The position numbers and the translations under genes are program-made. Below the pieces are notes generated by a model. That model saw only the letters and a program-made list of their open reading frames with translations, ran no database searches and was not told where the DNA came from. A stretch of 64,000 nucleotides of DNA, taken from positions 806,001 to 870,000 of the forward strand of contig NZ_JBKGXS010000001.1 of the NCBI RefSeq assembly GCF_046546475.1, given 5' to 3'. The stretch comes from Pseudonocardia phyllosphaerae (GTDB taxonomy: Bacteria; Actinomycetota; Actinomycetes; Mycobacteriales; Pseudonocardiaceae). The first letter of the stretch is position 1. Each line of letters opens with the position of its first letter. Below are positions 1-8,874 of the stretch, piece by piece.

Positions 1-514
1 CCACCGTGTAGCGCCCGCCGGGGCCGATGCCTGCGCGGCTGCCGTCGACGTCCACGTCGGCCTGGACGACCGTGACGACCTCGTTCGCGGGGAGCCGTTC
101 GGCGACGAGCAGCGCGAGCAGCAGCTTGATCGTCGACGCGGGCCGCTCCCGGGCGTGCGGTGCCCGCGCGGCCAGCACCTCGCCGGAGTCCAGGTCGGCG
201 ACGACGTAGGACGCCGCCCCGACCTGCGGTGGCGGCGCCGTACCGGCGTGCGCGTCGCGGCACGTCGCCAGGCCGCTCACCGGCGGATCGGGCACCGGCA
301 GCGGGGCGACGGCGACCGTCTCCTCCCGGGCGGGCGGCCCGGGCGGCGCGGCCTGGCCGGGACACCCGGCCACCGCGGTGGGCCGCGCAGACGTTGCTGC
401 GGCGGGCCGCGCAGACGTTGCCGCGGCGGGGCCGGCACCGGCGACGAGCATCCCCGCGACGAGCAGAGCGGCGGCGGCGGCGCTCCGGCTGATCGCACGG
501 CCGTGGACGGGCAC
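1..514 (-). CDS. D-alanyl-D-alanine carboxypeptidase (peptidase S11 family), N-terminal part
   Basis: Only the first 171 codons are in the window; the rest lies beyond the left edge. The chosen GTG start gives a basic N-terminus, then a hydrophobic Ala/Leu/Val segment ending near residue 35, as in a secretory signal. A Pro/Ala-rich linker with two copies of an Ala-Thr-Ser-Ala-Arg-Pro unit follows. The S11 core begins with YVVADLDSGEVLAAR, and the catalytic SxxK motif is ASTIK with Ser127 and Lys130. The family trims the terminal D-Ala of peptidoglycan stem peptides outside the membrane. An upstream GTG at 532 is an alternative start. The KTG and SxN motifs cannot be checked because they lie outside the window. 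Confidence 0.85.
   Translation of the reverse strand, partial: MPVHGRAISRSAAAAALLVAGMLVAGAGPAAATSARPAAATSARPTAVAGCPGQAAPPGPPAREETVAVAPLPVPDPPVSGLATCRDAHAGTAPPPQVGAASYVVADLDSGEVLAARAPHARERPASTIKLLLALLVAERLPANEVVTVVQADVDVDGSRAGIGPGGRYTV
383..430. repeat. 24-bp tandem repeat inside the carboxypeptidase linker
   Basis: Two adjacent 24-bp units, starting with gggccgcgcagacgt, differ at one base. They encode a duplicated Ala/Thr/Ser/Arg/Pro unit just after the signal peptide, a region that can change length by slippage without touching the catalytic domain. Confidence 0.8.
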
Positions 515-770
515 GCCGCAGGGGAACCTCACGCCCGCAGCATGCCGCACCACACGGACCGTGCGCGCGCGAACGCGCAACGCCGCGGCGGGCCGCGCCA
601 CATCCGACCGCCGGGCGCGACCCGGCGTCCGTCCGGCGGGGACCGGACCGCCCGACGGTTCCGTTCTGTCACGGCGATGTTGCAACCCTGCCGCTCGGCG
701 CGCCGAAGGATTACCGTCCGGCGGATACGACGCCGCCGACCGGGTGGCGCGCAGGAGGGGGAGATCGTTC

Positions 771-1928
771 GTGCGGATCGGACAGCGCATCGGACGGCGG
801 GGGCGGTTCGCCACGGCGGTGGCGCTCACGGCGGTGGCGGCGCTCGCGCTCGCGGGCTGTGCCCGGGACACCGGCGGAGGCGGCGGAGCCGGCGGGAACC
901 AGGCGAAGGAGTGCACGCGCACCGCACCACCTGCGGGCGGCGCGGCCTCCGCGCAGCCGGCGCCGGAGCCGGCGAAGGCCGACGCGAGCAAGCTGAAGGT
1001 CGGTCTGGCCTACGACATCGGCGGGCGCGGCGACGCGTCGTTCAACGACGCCGCCGCGGCGGGCCTCGACCGCGCGATCGCCCAGCTGGGCCTGCCGAAG
1101 GCGAGCACCCAGGAGGCGACCGCCCAGCAGGGCGAGACCGAGGACGCGGCCACCAACCGGCTGCGCCAGCTCGCCAAGAGCGGTTTCAACCCGATCATCG
1201 CGATCGGCTTCAACTACGCCAGTGGTGTGAAGACCGTGGCGCAGGAGAACCCGAACGTCCAGTTCGCGATCGTCGACGACGACACCGTGCAGCTGCCGAA
1301 CGTCAAGCCGCTGGTCTTCGCCGAGGAGCAGGGCGCGTTCCTCGTCGGTGCCGCGGCCGCGCTCAAGACGACGACCTGCAACGTCGGGTTCGTCGGTGGC
1401 GTCGACAACCCGCTGATCCAGAAGTTCGAGGCAGGCTACGAGCAGGGCGTCAAGACCGTCGCGCCGGACGCGAAGGTCGACGCGTCCTACATCTCCCCGG
1501 CCGGTGATGTCTCCGGCTTCAACGACGCCACCAAGGCCACCGAGATCGCCAACGGCCAGTTCGACAAGGGATCCGACATCTCCTTCGCCGCGGCGGGCAA
1601 GTCGAACCAGGGCGTGTTCTCCGCGGCGCAGACCGCAGGGAAGAAGGCCATCGGCGTCGACTCCGACCAGTACAACTCTCCGCAGCTCGCCCAGGTCAAG
1701 CAGGTCATCATGACCTCGATGATCAAGCGGGTGGACGTCGCCGTGTACGACTACATCAACGCGGTCGCGGGCAACACCGTCGCGAAGCTGCCGAAGCGCT
1801 TCGACCTCAAGACCGACGGCGTCGGCTACTCCACCTCCGGCGGCCAGGTCGACGACATCAAGCCGCAGCTCGACGCCTACAAGTCCGCGATCATCGCCGG
1901 ACAGGTCACGGTGAAGTCGACGAAGTGA
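771..1928 (+). CDS. BMP/Med family lipoprotein, substrate-binding subunit of a nucleoside ABC importer
   Basis: 385 aa. GTG771 is chosen because aggaggggg lies just upstream and it gives a proper lipoprotein signal peptide: a basic stretch (QRIGRRGR), a hydrophobic core, and the lipobox LAGC with Cys30. A Gly/Ala linker follows, then the BMP fold (LKVGLAYDIGGRGDASFND, later AAGKSNQGVFSAAQ and IGVDSDQYNSPQ). BMP proteins bind purine nucleosides or related ligands on the outer membrane face and deliver them to two permeases and a double ATPase. Those partners follow directly: the ATPase start overlaps this stop as GTGA. The downstream deaminase and phosphorylase support nucleosides as the substrate; the exact one is inferred. 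Confidence 0.9.
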   Translation: MRIGQRIGRRGRFATAVALTAVAALALAGCARDTGGGGGAGGNQAKECTRTAPPAGGAASAQPAPEPAKADASKLKVGLAYDIGGRGDASFNDAAAAGLDRAIAQLGLPKASTQEATAQQGETEDAATNRLRQLAKSGFNPIIAIGFNYASGVKTVAQENPNVQFAIVDDDTVQLPNVKPLVFAEEQGAFLVGAAAALKTTTCNVGFVGGVDNPLIQKFEAGYEQGVKTVAPDAKVDASYISPAGDVSGFNDATKATEIANGQFDKGSDISFAAAGKSNQGVFSAAQTAGKKAIGVDSDQYNSPQLAQVKQVIMTSMIKRVDVAVYDYINAVAGNTVAKLPKRFDLKTDGVGYSTSGGQVDDIKPQLDAYKSAIIAGQVTVKSTK

Positions 1929-3433
1929 GTGCCGGCAACGCGGTCGAACTGCACGGCATCACCAAGCGGTTCCCCGGCGTCGTCGCGAACGACGGCGTGG
2001 ACCTCACCGTGGCCCACGGTGAGGTCCACGCCCTCTGCGGCGAGAACGGGGCCGGCAAGTCGACCCTGATGAAGATCCTCTACGGCATGCAGGCACCCGA
2101 CGAGGGCACGATCGCCGTCGACGGGACGACAGTGCACTTCCGCTCCCCGGCCGACGCGATCGCCGCCGGGATCGGGATGGTGCATCAGCACTTCATGCTG
2201 GCCGACAACCTGACCGTCGCCGAGAACACGCTGCTCGGCGCGGAGTCCCGGCACGGCATCGGGAAGGCGGCGCGGGCCCGCATCGCCGAGCTCTCGGCGA
2301 CCGTCGGGCTCGACGCGCGTCCGGGCGAGCTGGTGGAGCGCCTCGGCGTCGCCGACCGGCAGCGCCTGGAGATCCTCAAGGTGCTCTACCGCGGTGCCCG
2401 CACCGTCATCCTCGACGAGCCGACGGCGGTGCTGGTCCCGCAGGAGGTCGAGGAGCTGTTCACGACGGTTCGCCGGATGCAGGGTGAGGGCTACACGTTC
2501 CTGTTCATCTCGCACAAGCTCGACGAGGTCCGCGCGATCGCCGACCGGATCACCGTGATCCGCCGCGGCCGCACCGTCGGCACCGCGGACCCGGCGTCGG
2601 TGACCAACCGCGAGCTCGCCGAGATGATGGTCGGCTCCGAGCTGCCCAGCCCGCCGGCGCGCACGTCGACGGTGGGGGACCAGGAGGTCCTGCGGGTCGA
2701 GGGGCTCGGGCTGCCCGACCCGGCCGGCGGGCGCGACCTGCTCGACGGCGTCGACCTCGTCGTCCGGTCCGGGGAGATCCTGGGCATCGCCGGGGTCGAG
2801 GGCAACGGCCAGACCGAGCTCGTCGAGACGATCATGGGGATGCGCCGGGGAGCGCGCGGCCGCGTCCTGCTCGGCGGTGCCGACGTCACCGGCCTGTCCA
2901 CGATGGCCCGCCGCGAGCGCGGCGTCGGCTACGTCCCCGAGGACCGCACCCGCTACGCGCTGCTCGGCGAGCAGTCGCTGTGGGAGAACCGGGTGCTCGG
3001 GTTCCAGTCCCGCGCCCCGATCGCCCGCGGCGCGCTGATCGACCGGGCCGCGGCGCGTGCGGACACCGAGCGGATCGTGTCCGAGTTCGACGTCCGCACC
3101 CCGGGCATCGACGTCGCCGCGGCCGCGCTGTCCGGCGGCAACCAGCAGAAGCTCGTCGTCGGGCGGGAGCTGTCCGGTGACCCGGTGCTGCTGATCGCCT
3201 CGCACCCGACCCGTGGTGTCGACGTCGGCGCCCAGGCCGGGATCTGGGCCGAGCTGCGCCGGGCCCGCGCCGCCGGCCTGGCCGTGCTGCTGGTCTCCGC
3301 CGACCTCGACGAGCTGATCGGGCTGTCCGACACCCTCGCCGTGATCCTCGACGGCCGCCTCGTCGGCACCGCCGACCCGGCCACGGTCACCCCCGAGGAG
3401 CTCGGCACCGCGATGACGGGGGCCGCCGCATGA
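1925..3433 (+). CDS. Nucleoside ABC transporter ATP-binding protein (two ABC domains)
   Basis: 502 aa, the usual length for the fused double ATPases of the simple sugar/BMP class. Domain 1 has Walker A GENGAGKST at residues 39-47, a Q-loop region HQHFMLADNL and Walker B VILDEPTAVL. Domain 2 (from about residue 255) has the degenerate Walker A region GVEGNGQTE, the signature LSGGNQQKLVVGREL, and HPTRGVDVGAQ in place of a classic Walker B. This is the expected asymmetry, with one competent and one weak site. It starts with a GTGA overlap with the lipoprotein stop and ends overlapping the first permease, so the four transporter genes are translationally coupled. Confidence 0.93.
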   Translation: MSAGNAVELHGITKRFPGVVANDGVDLTVAHGEVHALCGENGAGKSTLMKILYGMQAPDEGTIAVDGTTVHFRSPADAIAAGIGMVHQHFMLADNLTVAENTLLGAESRHGIGKAARARIAELSATVGLDARPGELVERLGVADRQRLEILKVLYRGARTVILDEPTAVLVPQEVEELFTTVRRMQGEGYTFLFISHKLDEVRAIADRITVIRRGRTVGTADPASVTNRELAEMMVGSELPSPPARTSTVGDQEVLRVEGLGLPDPAGGRDLLDGVDLVVRSGEILGIAGVEGNGQTELVETIMGMRRGARGRVLLGGADVTGLSTMARRERGVGYVPEDRTRYALLGEQSLWENRVLGFQSRAPIARGALIDRAAARADTERIVSEFDVRTPGIDVAAAALSGGNQQKLVVGRELSGDPVLLIASHPTRGVDVGAQAGIWAELRRARAAGLAVLLVSADLDELIGLSDTLAVILDGRLVGTADPATVTPEELGTAMTGAAA

Positions 3434-4527
3434 CCGCACTGCTGAACCGCTTCCGCGGCGCGGTCGTCGCGCCCGCGCTGGCCATCGGCGTCGCCGCCGT
3501 GCTGTGCGCGATCGCGCTGCTGATCAGCGGCGCCTCGCCGGTCACCGCCGTCGCGACGATCGTCGCCCAGCTCGGCTCGGGCACCGTCGCGGTCGACACG
3601 CTGAACTCCGCGGCGATCTACTACCTCGCCGCGCTCGCCGTCGCGATCGGCTTCCGGATGAAGCTGTTCAACATCGGCGTCGAGGGGCAGTTCCGGATCG
3701 CGGCGTGTGTCGCCGCGATCGTCGGCGGGACGCTGCCGCTGCCGCCGGTGCTGCACGTCGTCGTGATCATCGTGGTGGCGATGCTGACCGGCGCCGCGTG
3801 GATCGCGATCCCCGCGCTGCTCAAGGCCTACCGCGGCGTCTCCGAGGTCATCTCGACGATCATGCTGAACGCGATCGCCACCGGCATGATCGCCTTCCTG
3901 ATCCGGCCGGAGACGTTCGGTTCGCTGCGCGGCAACAACATCACCACCCCGCCGATCCCGGAGACCGGCTGGTTCCCCGGTGTCCCGGTCGGCAACGGCG
4001 CGATCTTCGGGACGCTGGTGATCTCGGTGCTGCTCGGTGTCGGGTACTGGTTCCTGCTCGGCCGCACCCGCTTCGGGTTCGACCTGCGGGCCTCCGGTGA
4101 GTCCCCGACGGCGGCCGCCGCCGGTGGCGTCGACGCCCGCCGCACCGTGCTGGTCACCCTGCTGATCTCCGGCGCGGTCGCCGGGCTGGTCGGGCTGCCC
4201 GAGCTGCTCGGGCGCGACCACGCCTACACCCTCACCTCGCCGCAGGGCTACGGCTTCACCGGCATCGCCATCGCGCTGCTGGGCCGCAACCATCCCGTCG
4301 GCATCGCCCTCGGTGCGCTGCTGTGGGCGTTCCTGGACAAGGCCGCCGTCGCGCTCGACGTCGTCGGCATCCCACGGGAGATCGTGCTGATCATGCAGGG
4401 CCTGATCGTGCTGTCGGTGGTGGTGGCCTACGAGGTCGTCCGCCGGGTCGAGCTCGGCGCGCAGCAGCGCCGGGTCGCCGCGGCCACCGAACCCGCCACC
4501 GCCGCACCCGCGGAGGTGACCTCGTGA
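3430..4527 (+). CDS. Nucleoside ABC transporter permease, first subunit
   Basis: 365 aa, about nine or ten hydrophobic segments of the BPD_transp_2 family. Recognisable parts are IGFRMKLFNIGVEGQ, LLKAYRGVSEVISTIMLNAIATGMIAFLI and the conserved LRASGESPTAAAAGGVD loop that meets the ATPase. The ATG overlaps the ATPase stop (ATGA) and its own stop overlaps the next permease (GTGA). It forms the membrane channel with the following gene. Confidence 0.92.
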   Translation: MTALLNRFRGAVVAPALAIGVAAVLCAIALLISGASPVTAVATIVAQLGSGTVAVDTLNSAAIYYLAALAVAIGFRMKLFNIGVEGQFRIAACVAAIVGGTLPLPPVLHVVVIIVVAMLTGAAWIAIPALLKAYRGVSEVISTIMLNAIATGMIAFLIRPETFGSLRGNNITTPPIPETGWFPGVPVGNGAIFGTLVISVLLGVGYWFLLGRTRFGFDLRASGESPTAAAAGGVDARRTVLVTLLISGAVAGLVGLPELLGRDHAYTLTSPQGYGFTGIAIALLGRNHPVGIALGALLWAFLDKAAVALDVVGIPREIVLIMQGLIVLSVVVAYEVVRRVELGAQQRRVAAATEPATAAPAEVTS

Positions 4528-5771
4528 CCGCCGCGCTGGAGCAGGTCTCCGAGCGGATGGACCGGCTGCCGCGCTGGGCCCGCTCCGCGCTGGTCGCCGC
4601 CGTCCTGGTGCTCGTCCTGTCGATCACCGTGACGCTGACCGGGCAGACCCAGCTGACGTCGTCGGGCACCGCGGAGGCGGCCGTCCGGCTCGGGCTGCCG
4701 ATCCTGTTCGCCGCGCTGGGCGGCCTCTGGTCCGAGCGCGCGGGGATCATCAACATCGGTCTCGAGGGCATGATGGTGCTCGGGACATGGGGCTCGGCCT
4801 GGCTGGGCTACCAGTACGGGCCGTGGGCCGCGCTCGTCGGCGGGATCCTGTTCGGCGCGCTCGGCGGCCTGGTGCACGCCGTCGCGACGGTGACGTTCAA
4901 CGTCAACCACATCGTCTCCGGCGTCGCGATCACCCTGCTCGGCACCGGGCTCACCAAGTACCTGTCGACGCTGGTGTTCGCGCCGGTCTCGCAGAACAAC
5001 CGCGAGTCGCCGCGGGTGGAGGGCTTCACCGAGTTCTCGATCCCCGGGATCTCGCCGGCGCTGCGGGCACTGGAGCAGCAGCAGCGCGTACTGCTCTCCG
5101 ACGTCGCGGGGCTGCTCGGCGGGCTCACCACGGGGCTGACGCCGATCGTCGTCATCGGGATCGTGCTGGTGCCGGTCAGCTACTGGGTCCTCTGGCGGAC
5201 CCCGTTCGGGCTGCGGCTGCGCTCGGCGGGCGAGTCGCCGGTCGCGGCGGAGTCGCTCGGGGTGAACGTCGTCGCGCACAAGTACGCGGCAGTGATCGTC
5301 TCCGGGGCGCTGGCCGGCCTCGGCGGCGCGGCGCTGGTGCTCAACCCCGGCCAGCTGGGTTACCTGGAGAACCAGGTCGGTGGCCGCGGTTACATCGGTC
5401 TCGCCGCGATGATCTTCGGCAACTGGCGGCCCGGCGGGCTGCTGATGGGCTCGGCGCTGTTCGGCTACGTCGACGGGCTGCAGCTGCGCGCAGGCGGCGA
5501 GGCGGTGCACGCCCTGCTCTACGGCGCGACGCTGCTCGCGATCGTCGCCGCGGTCGTGCTCGCGCTGCGCCGCCGCTGGATCGGCGCGCTGATCACCCTC
5601 GGCGCGGGACTGGTGCTCTACGCCGTGTACTGGCTGATCGACACCGTGCCCGACGAGTTCTCCGCCTACGCGCCGCACCTGGTCACGCTGGTCGTGCTCG
5701 CCGCCGCCGCACAACGGCTGCGGCCACCGGCGAGACTCGGGGTCGAGTACCGCAGAGGGGAGGGCCGCTAG
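4524..5771 (+). CDS. Nucleoside ABC transporter permease, second subunit
   Basis: 415 aa from GTG4524, which overlaps the previous stop by four bases. A longer reading from 4323 would run inside the first permease and is rejected. It contains LWSERAGIINIGLEGMM, FNVNHIVSGVAITLLGTGLT and the ATPase-contact loop LRLRSAGESPVAAESLGVN, then late hydrophobic segments and a short Arg-rich tail. It pairs with the preceding permease. The cytidine deaminase ATG follows the stop codon with no gap. Confidence 0.92.
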   Translation: MTAALEQVSERMDRLPRWARSALVAAVLVLVLSITVTLTGQTQLTSSGTAEAAVRLGLPILFAALGGLWSERAGIINIGLEGMMVLGTWGSAWLGYQYGPWAALVGGILFGALGGLVHAVATVTFNVNHIVSGVAITLLGTGLTKYLSTLVFAPVSQNNRESPRVEGFTEFSIPGISPALRALEQQQRVLLSDVAGLLGGLTTGLTPIVVIGIVLVPVSYWVLWRTPFGLRLRSAGESPVAAESLGVNVVAHKYAAVIVSGALAGLGGAALVLNPGQLGYLENQVGGRGYIGLAAMIFGNWRPGGLLMGSALFGYVDGLQLRAGGEAVHALLYGATLLAIVAAVVLALRRRWIGALITLGAGLVLYAVYWLIDTVPDEFSAYAPHLVTLVVLAAAAQRLRPPARLGVEYRRGEGR

Positions 5772-6257
5772 ATGGTCGGTGGAGGACCGTCCGGGGTCCG
5801 GGACCTGGTGACGCCCGACCCGCCGGTGCCGGACTGGGACGCGCTGCGCGCGGCCGCCGTCGACGCCGCGGCCTGGGCCTACGCCCCCTACTCGCGGCTG
5901 CGGGTGGGTGCCGCCGCCCTCGTCGACGACGGCCGGGTGGTCACCGGCTGCAACGTCGAGAACGCCTCCTACGGCCTCGGCGTCTGCGCCGAGGTGACCC
6001 TGGCCGGGCAGCTGCGCCTGTCCGGTGGCGGGCGGCTGCTCGCCGTCGCGTGCCGGTCCGGCGACGGCGAGCTGCTCATGCCGTGCGGGCGCTGCCGCCA
6101 GGTGCTCCACGAGTTCGGCGGGGCGGCGCTGGAGTGCGACACCCCGCGCGGGCCCCGGCCGTTCACCGAGGTGCTGCCCGACGCGTTCGGGCCCACCGAT
6201 CTTCCCGGCGGCACCGATCTTCCCGGCGGCCCCGATCTTCCGGAGCGGGCCCCGTGA
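5772..6257 (+). CDS. cdd: Cytidine deaminase
   Basis: 161 aa. Converts (deoxy)cytidine to (deoxy)uridine in the cytosol. The zinc and catalytic motifs are present: CNVENASYGLGVCAE (Cys72 and Glu74 of the CAE pair) and PCGRCRQ about 30 residues later. The ATG immediately follows the permease stop and the stop overlaps deoA (GTGA), so import, deamination and phosphorolysis are coupled. The protein is slightly longer than typical homotetrameric Cdd because of a C-terminal tail of repeated TDLPGG-type units. Confidence 0.95.
   Translation: MVGGGPSGVRDLVTPDPPVPDWDALRAAAVDAAAWAYAPYSRLRVGAAALVDDGRVVTGCNVENASYGLGVCAEVTLAGQLRLSGGGRLLAVACRSGDGELLMPCGRCRQVLHEFGGAALECDTPRGPRPFTEVLPDAFGPTDLPGGTDLPGGPDLPERAP
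6195..6243. repeat. 18-bp tandem repeat, about 2.7 copies, at the cdd 3' end
   Basis: Units accgatcttcccggcggc at 6195-6212 and 6213-6230 are identical, followed by a partial third copy. They encode a TDLPGG tail after the folded Cdd domain, so copy number can vary without harming the enzyme. Confidence 0.85.
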
Positions 6258-7594
6258 TCCGCGGTGTCGGCTGGGCGGACGCGGAGCCGATCCCGGCGCA
6301 GCCGCCGCCCGGCACGAGCGCGGTGGAGATCGTCGTCGCCAAGCGGGACTGCCGGGAGCTGACCCGCGACCAGATCGACTGGGTGGTCGGTGCCTACGCC
6401 CGCGGCGAGGTCGCCGAGGAGCAGATGGCCGCGCTGGCGATGGCGATCCTGCTCAACGGCATGGACGCCGACGAGACCGCGCACTGGACCCAGGCGATGA
6501 TCGACTCCGGGGAGACCCTGGACTTCGGCGACGTCGGGCGCCCGCTGGTCGACAAGCACTCCACCGGCGGCGTCGGCGACAAGATCACCCTGATGCTGGC
6601 GCCGCTGGTCGCCGCCTGCGGTGCCGCGGTCCCGCAGCTGTCCGGGCGCGGGCTCGGGCACACCGGCGGCACGCTGGACAAGCTGGAGGCGATCCCCGGC
6701 TGGCGCGCCGAGCTGAGCACCGAGGAGATCCGTGCCCAGCTGCGCGCCGTCGGCGCCGTGGTGTGCGCGACGACGCCGACGCTCGCCCCCGCCGACCGGC
6801 GGCTCTACGCGCTGCGCGACGTCACCGGCACCGTCGAGTCCGTCCCGCTGATCGCCAGCTCGATCATGAGCAAGAAGCTGGCCGAGGGCACTGGCGGGCT
6901 CGTGCTCGACGTCAAGGTGGGCTCCGGGGCGTTCATGAAGACCCGCGCCCGGGCGGGCGAGCTGGCCGACGCGATGACCGCGATCGGTGCCGCGCACGGT
7001 CTCCCGACCACGGCGGTGCTCACCGACATGTCCGTGCCGCTGGGCCGCTGCGTCGGCAACGCGCTCGAGGTCGCCGAGGCGGTCGAGGTGCTGCGCGGCG
7101 GGGGCCCGCCGGACCTGGTGACGCTCACCGTGACGCTCGCGTCGGAGATGCTGGCGCTGGCCGGGATCACCGGCGCCGATCCGGCGGGGGTGCTCGCCTC
7201 CGGTGCGGCGTACGAGGTCTGGGACCGGATGATCCGCGCGCAGGGCGGTGACCCGGACGCGGCGCTGCCGGCGGCCCGGCACGTCGAGACGGTGACCGCG
7301 GAGCGGGCCGGGGTGTTCGTCTCCGCCGACGCGATGGCCGTCGGGACGGCGGCGTGGCGGCTCGGCGCCGGCCGGGCTCGCAAGGAGGACCCGGTGCAGG
7401 CCGCCGCGGGTGTCCGGCTGCTGGTCGACCCGGGCGACGAGGTGCAGCCCGGCACCCCGCTGCTGGAGCTGCACACCGACACCCCGGAGAAGCTGCCCGA
7501 CGCGCGCCGCGCTCTCGGCGGTGCGGCGCTGCTGGTCATCTCGGAGCCGCCGCGGCCCCGGGAGCTGGTGCTCGACGTGCGGCGCAGCCGCTAG
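6254..7594 (+). CDS. deoA: Thymidine / pyrimidine-nucleoside phosphorylase
   Basis: 446 aa from GTG6254, which overlaps the cdd stop as GTGA. Phosphorolyses thymidine, deoxyuridine or uridine to base plus (deoxy)ribose 1-phosphate. Family motifs are clear: KHSTGGVGDKITLMLAPLVA, SGRGLGHTGGTLDKLEAIPG (the phosphorylase signature) and SKKLAEGTGGLVLDVKVGSGAF, with a C-terminal beta-hammerhead domain near GRARKEDPVQAAAGVRL. Cdd products feed this enzyme and the freed uracil can go to Upp at 15.2 kb. It ends 21 bp from the convergent LLM gene. Confidence 0.94.
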   Translation: MIRGVGWADAEPIPAQPPPGTSAVEIVVAKRDCRELTRDQIDWVVGAYARGEVAEEQMAALAMAILLNGMDADETAHWTQAMIDSGETLDFGDVGRPLVDKHSTGGVGDKITLMLAPLVAACGAAVPQLSGRGLGHTGGTLDKLEAIPGWRAELSTEEIRAQLRAVGAVVCATTPTLAPADRRLYALRDVTGTVESVPLIASSIMSKKLAEGTGGLVLDVKVGSGAFMKTRARAGELADAMTAIGAAHGLPTTAVLTDMSVPLGRCVGNALEVAEAVEVLRGGGPPDLVTLTVTLASEMLALAGITGADPAGVLASGAAYEVWDRMIRAQGGDPDAALPAARHVETVTAERAGVFVSADAMAVGTAAWRLGAGRARKEDPVQAAAGVRLLVDPGDEVQPGTPLLELHTDTPEKLPDARRALGGAALLVISEPPRPRELVLDVRRSR

Positions 7595-7615
7595 CGGGCA
7601 CGGCGCGCGCCACCG

Positions 7616-8653
7616 TCACGGGGCGAGCTTCTCCCGGACCGCGGGCAGCACCGTCGTGCCGAACGCCGCGACGTTGCGCGCGACCCGCTCCGGCTCCGCG
7701 GCGGCCTCCAGCATGAGCAGCACCCGCTGCGGGCCGCCGTCGGCGAGCACCCCGGACAGCCGTGCCACGCAGTCCTCGACCGTCCCGATCGGGTGCGTGG
7801 CCAGCAGCGTGTCGACGTAGGTGCGGACCTCGTCCGGGCCGCGCAGCCGCGCCGCCGGGCTCGACTCCGCCCCCGGTAGCAGTACGTACTGGGAGGTGGC
7901 GGACACGAGGAACTCGGCCAGCCGGTCGCCCACCGTGGCCACGTCCTCGCCCGGTTCGGTCACGTGCCCGACCAGCGCGCACGCGTGCCCCGGGTCGGCG
8001 CCGTCGTGCCCGTTCTCGACGGCGACCGACGACCAGCGCGCCATCTTGGCCCGGCGGGCCTCGTCGGACTCGTGCAGGAACATCAGCATCGGCAACCTGC
8101 GGGCGGCGGCCTCGTCGACCGAGGTGTCCGAGACCGCGGCGACCAGCAGCGGCGGGTCGCCACCCGGGCGCGGCCGCGGGCGCACGGTCAGCGTCCCGCC
8201 GACGACGGCCGGGTTCTCCGCCCGGCCGGCCCAGGCCTCCCGGATCCGGTCGACCGCCGGCCAGACCCCGGCCTTCCAGTCCTCCAGCCCGCGCCCGGCG
8301 ACGGCCAGGTCCGCGGACGGCCCGCCGCGCCCGACCCCCAGGTCGAACCGGCCGCCGGAGACGTGGTCGAGCAGCGCGGCCCGTTCGGCGACGAACACCT
8401 CGGGGTGCTGGGGGAGCAGCACGACCGCGGTGCCCACCCGCATCGCGGTGGTGCGGCCGAGCAGGAACCCGGCGAGCTCGATCGCCGACGGGGTGATGCC
8501 GTAGTCGATGAAGTGGTGCTCGCTCACCCACAGGTCGTCGAACCCGGTCTCCTCGGCGATCCGGGCGTAGTCGAGTGCCGCGGACAGGACGGTGGCCTCG
8601 TCGAGCCCGTCGAACAGGCTGGTGAACAGGAACGCGCCGAACCGCGGTGCCAT
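7616..8653 (-). CDS. LLM-class flavin-dependent oxidoreductase (luciferase-like)
   Basis: 345 aa. ATG8653 is chosen because ggaggg stands 3-4 nt upstream; a start at 8671 would put the SD inside the gene. The protein opens MAPRFGAFLFTSLFDG and carries the (beta/alpha)8 luciferase-like pattern (ETGFDDLWVSEHHF, TTAMRVGTAVVLLPQHPE, SGGRFDLGVGRGG). Such enzymes use FMN or F420; F420 genes lie 50 kb away in this window, but the cofactor cannot be read from sequence. It is convergent with deoA and divergent from murJ. Confidence 0.85.
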   Translation of the reverse strand: MAPRFGAFLFTSLFDGLDEATVLSAALDYARIAEETGFDDLWVSEHHFIDYGITPSAIELAGFLLGRTTAMRVGTAVVLLPQHPEVFVAERAALLDHVSGGRFDLGVGRGGPSADLAVAGRGLEDWKAGVWPAVDRIREAWAGRAENPAVVGGTLTVRPRPRPGGDPPLLVAAVSDTSVDEAAARRLPMLMFLHESDEARRAKMARWSSVAVENGHDGADPGHACALVGHVTEPGEDVATVGDRLAEFLVSATSQYVLLPGAESSPAARLRGPDEVRTYVDTLLATHPIGTVEDCVARLSGVLADGGPQRVLLMLEAAAEPERVARNVAAFGTTVLPAVREKLAP

Positions 8654-8874
8654 CGCCCCTCCACATGACAACCGATGTCGATAAATCGGATGCTACGCCG
8701 GACCGAGCCGGGTGCGGGAGTCACCGTGTCGATCCGGCACGATGGACGACGATGCGTGACGACCGAGGAACCGAGCGCCGATCCACCGGGGTGGATCCGG
8801 CGCCACGGGCAGCGATCCCCCGCCCGGTGATGTCCGGGCGACCTGCCGACGTTCCTCCGGAGGGAGCTCAGGAG

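Noticed and set aside
155..1507. Open frame overlapping the carboxypeptidase and lipoprotein genes
   Set aside because: Arg/Gly-rich frame-shadow; no RBS, and the overlapping frames contain clear family motifs.
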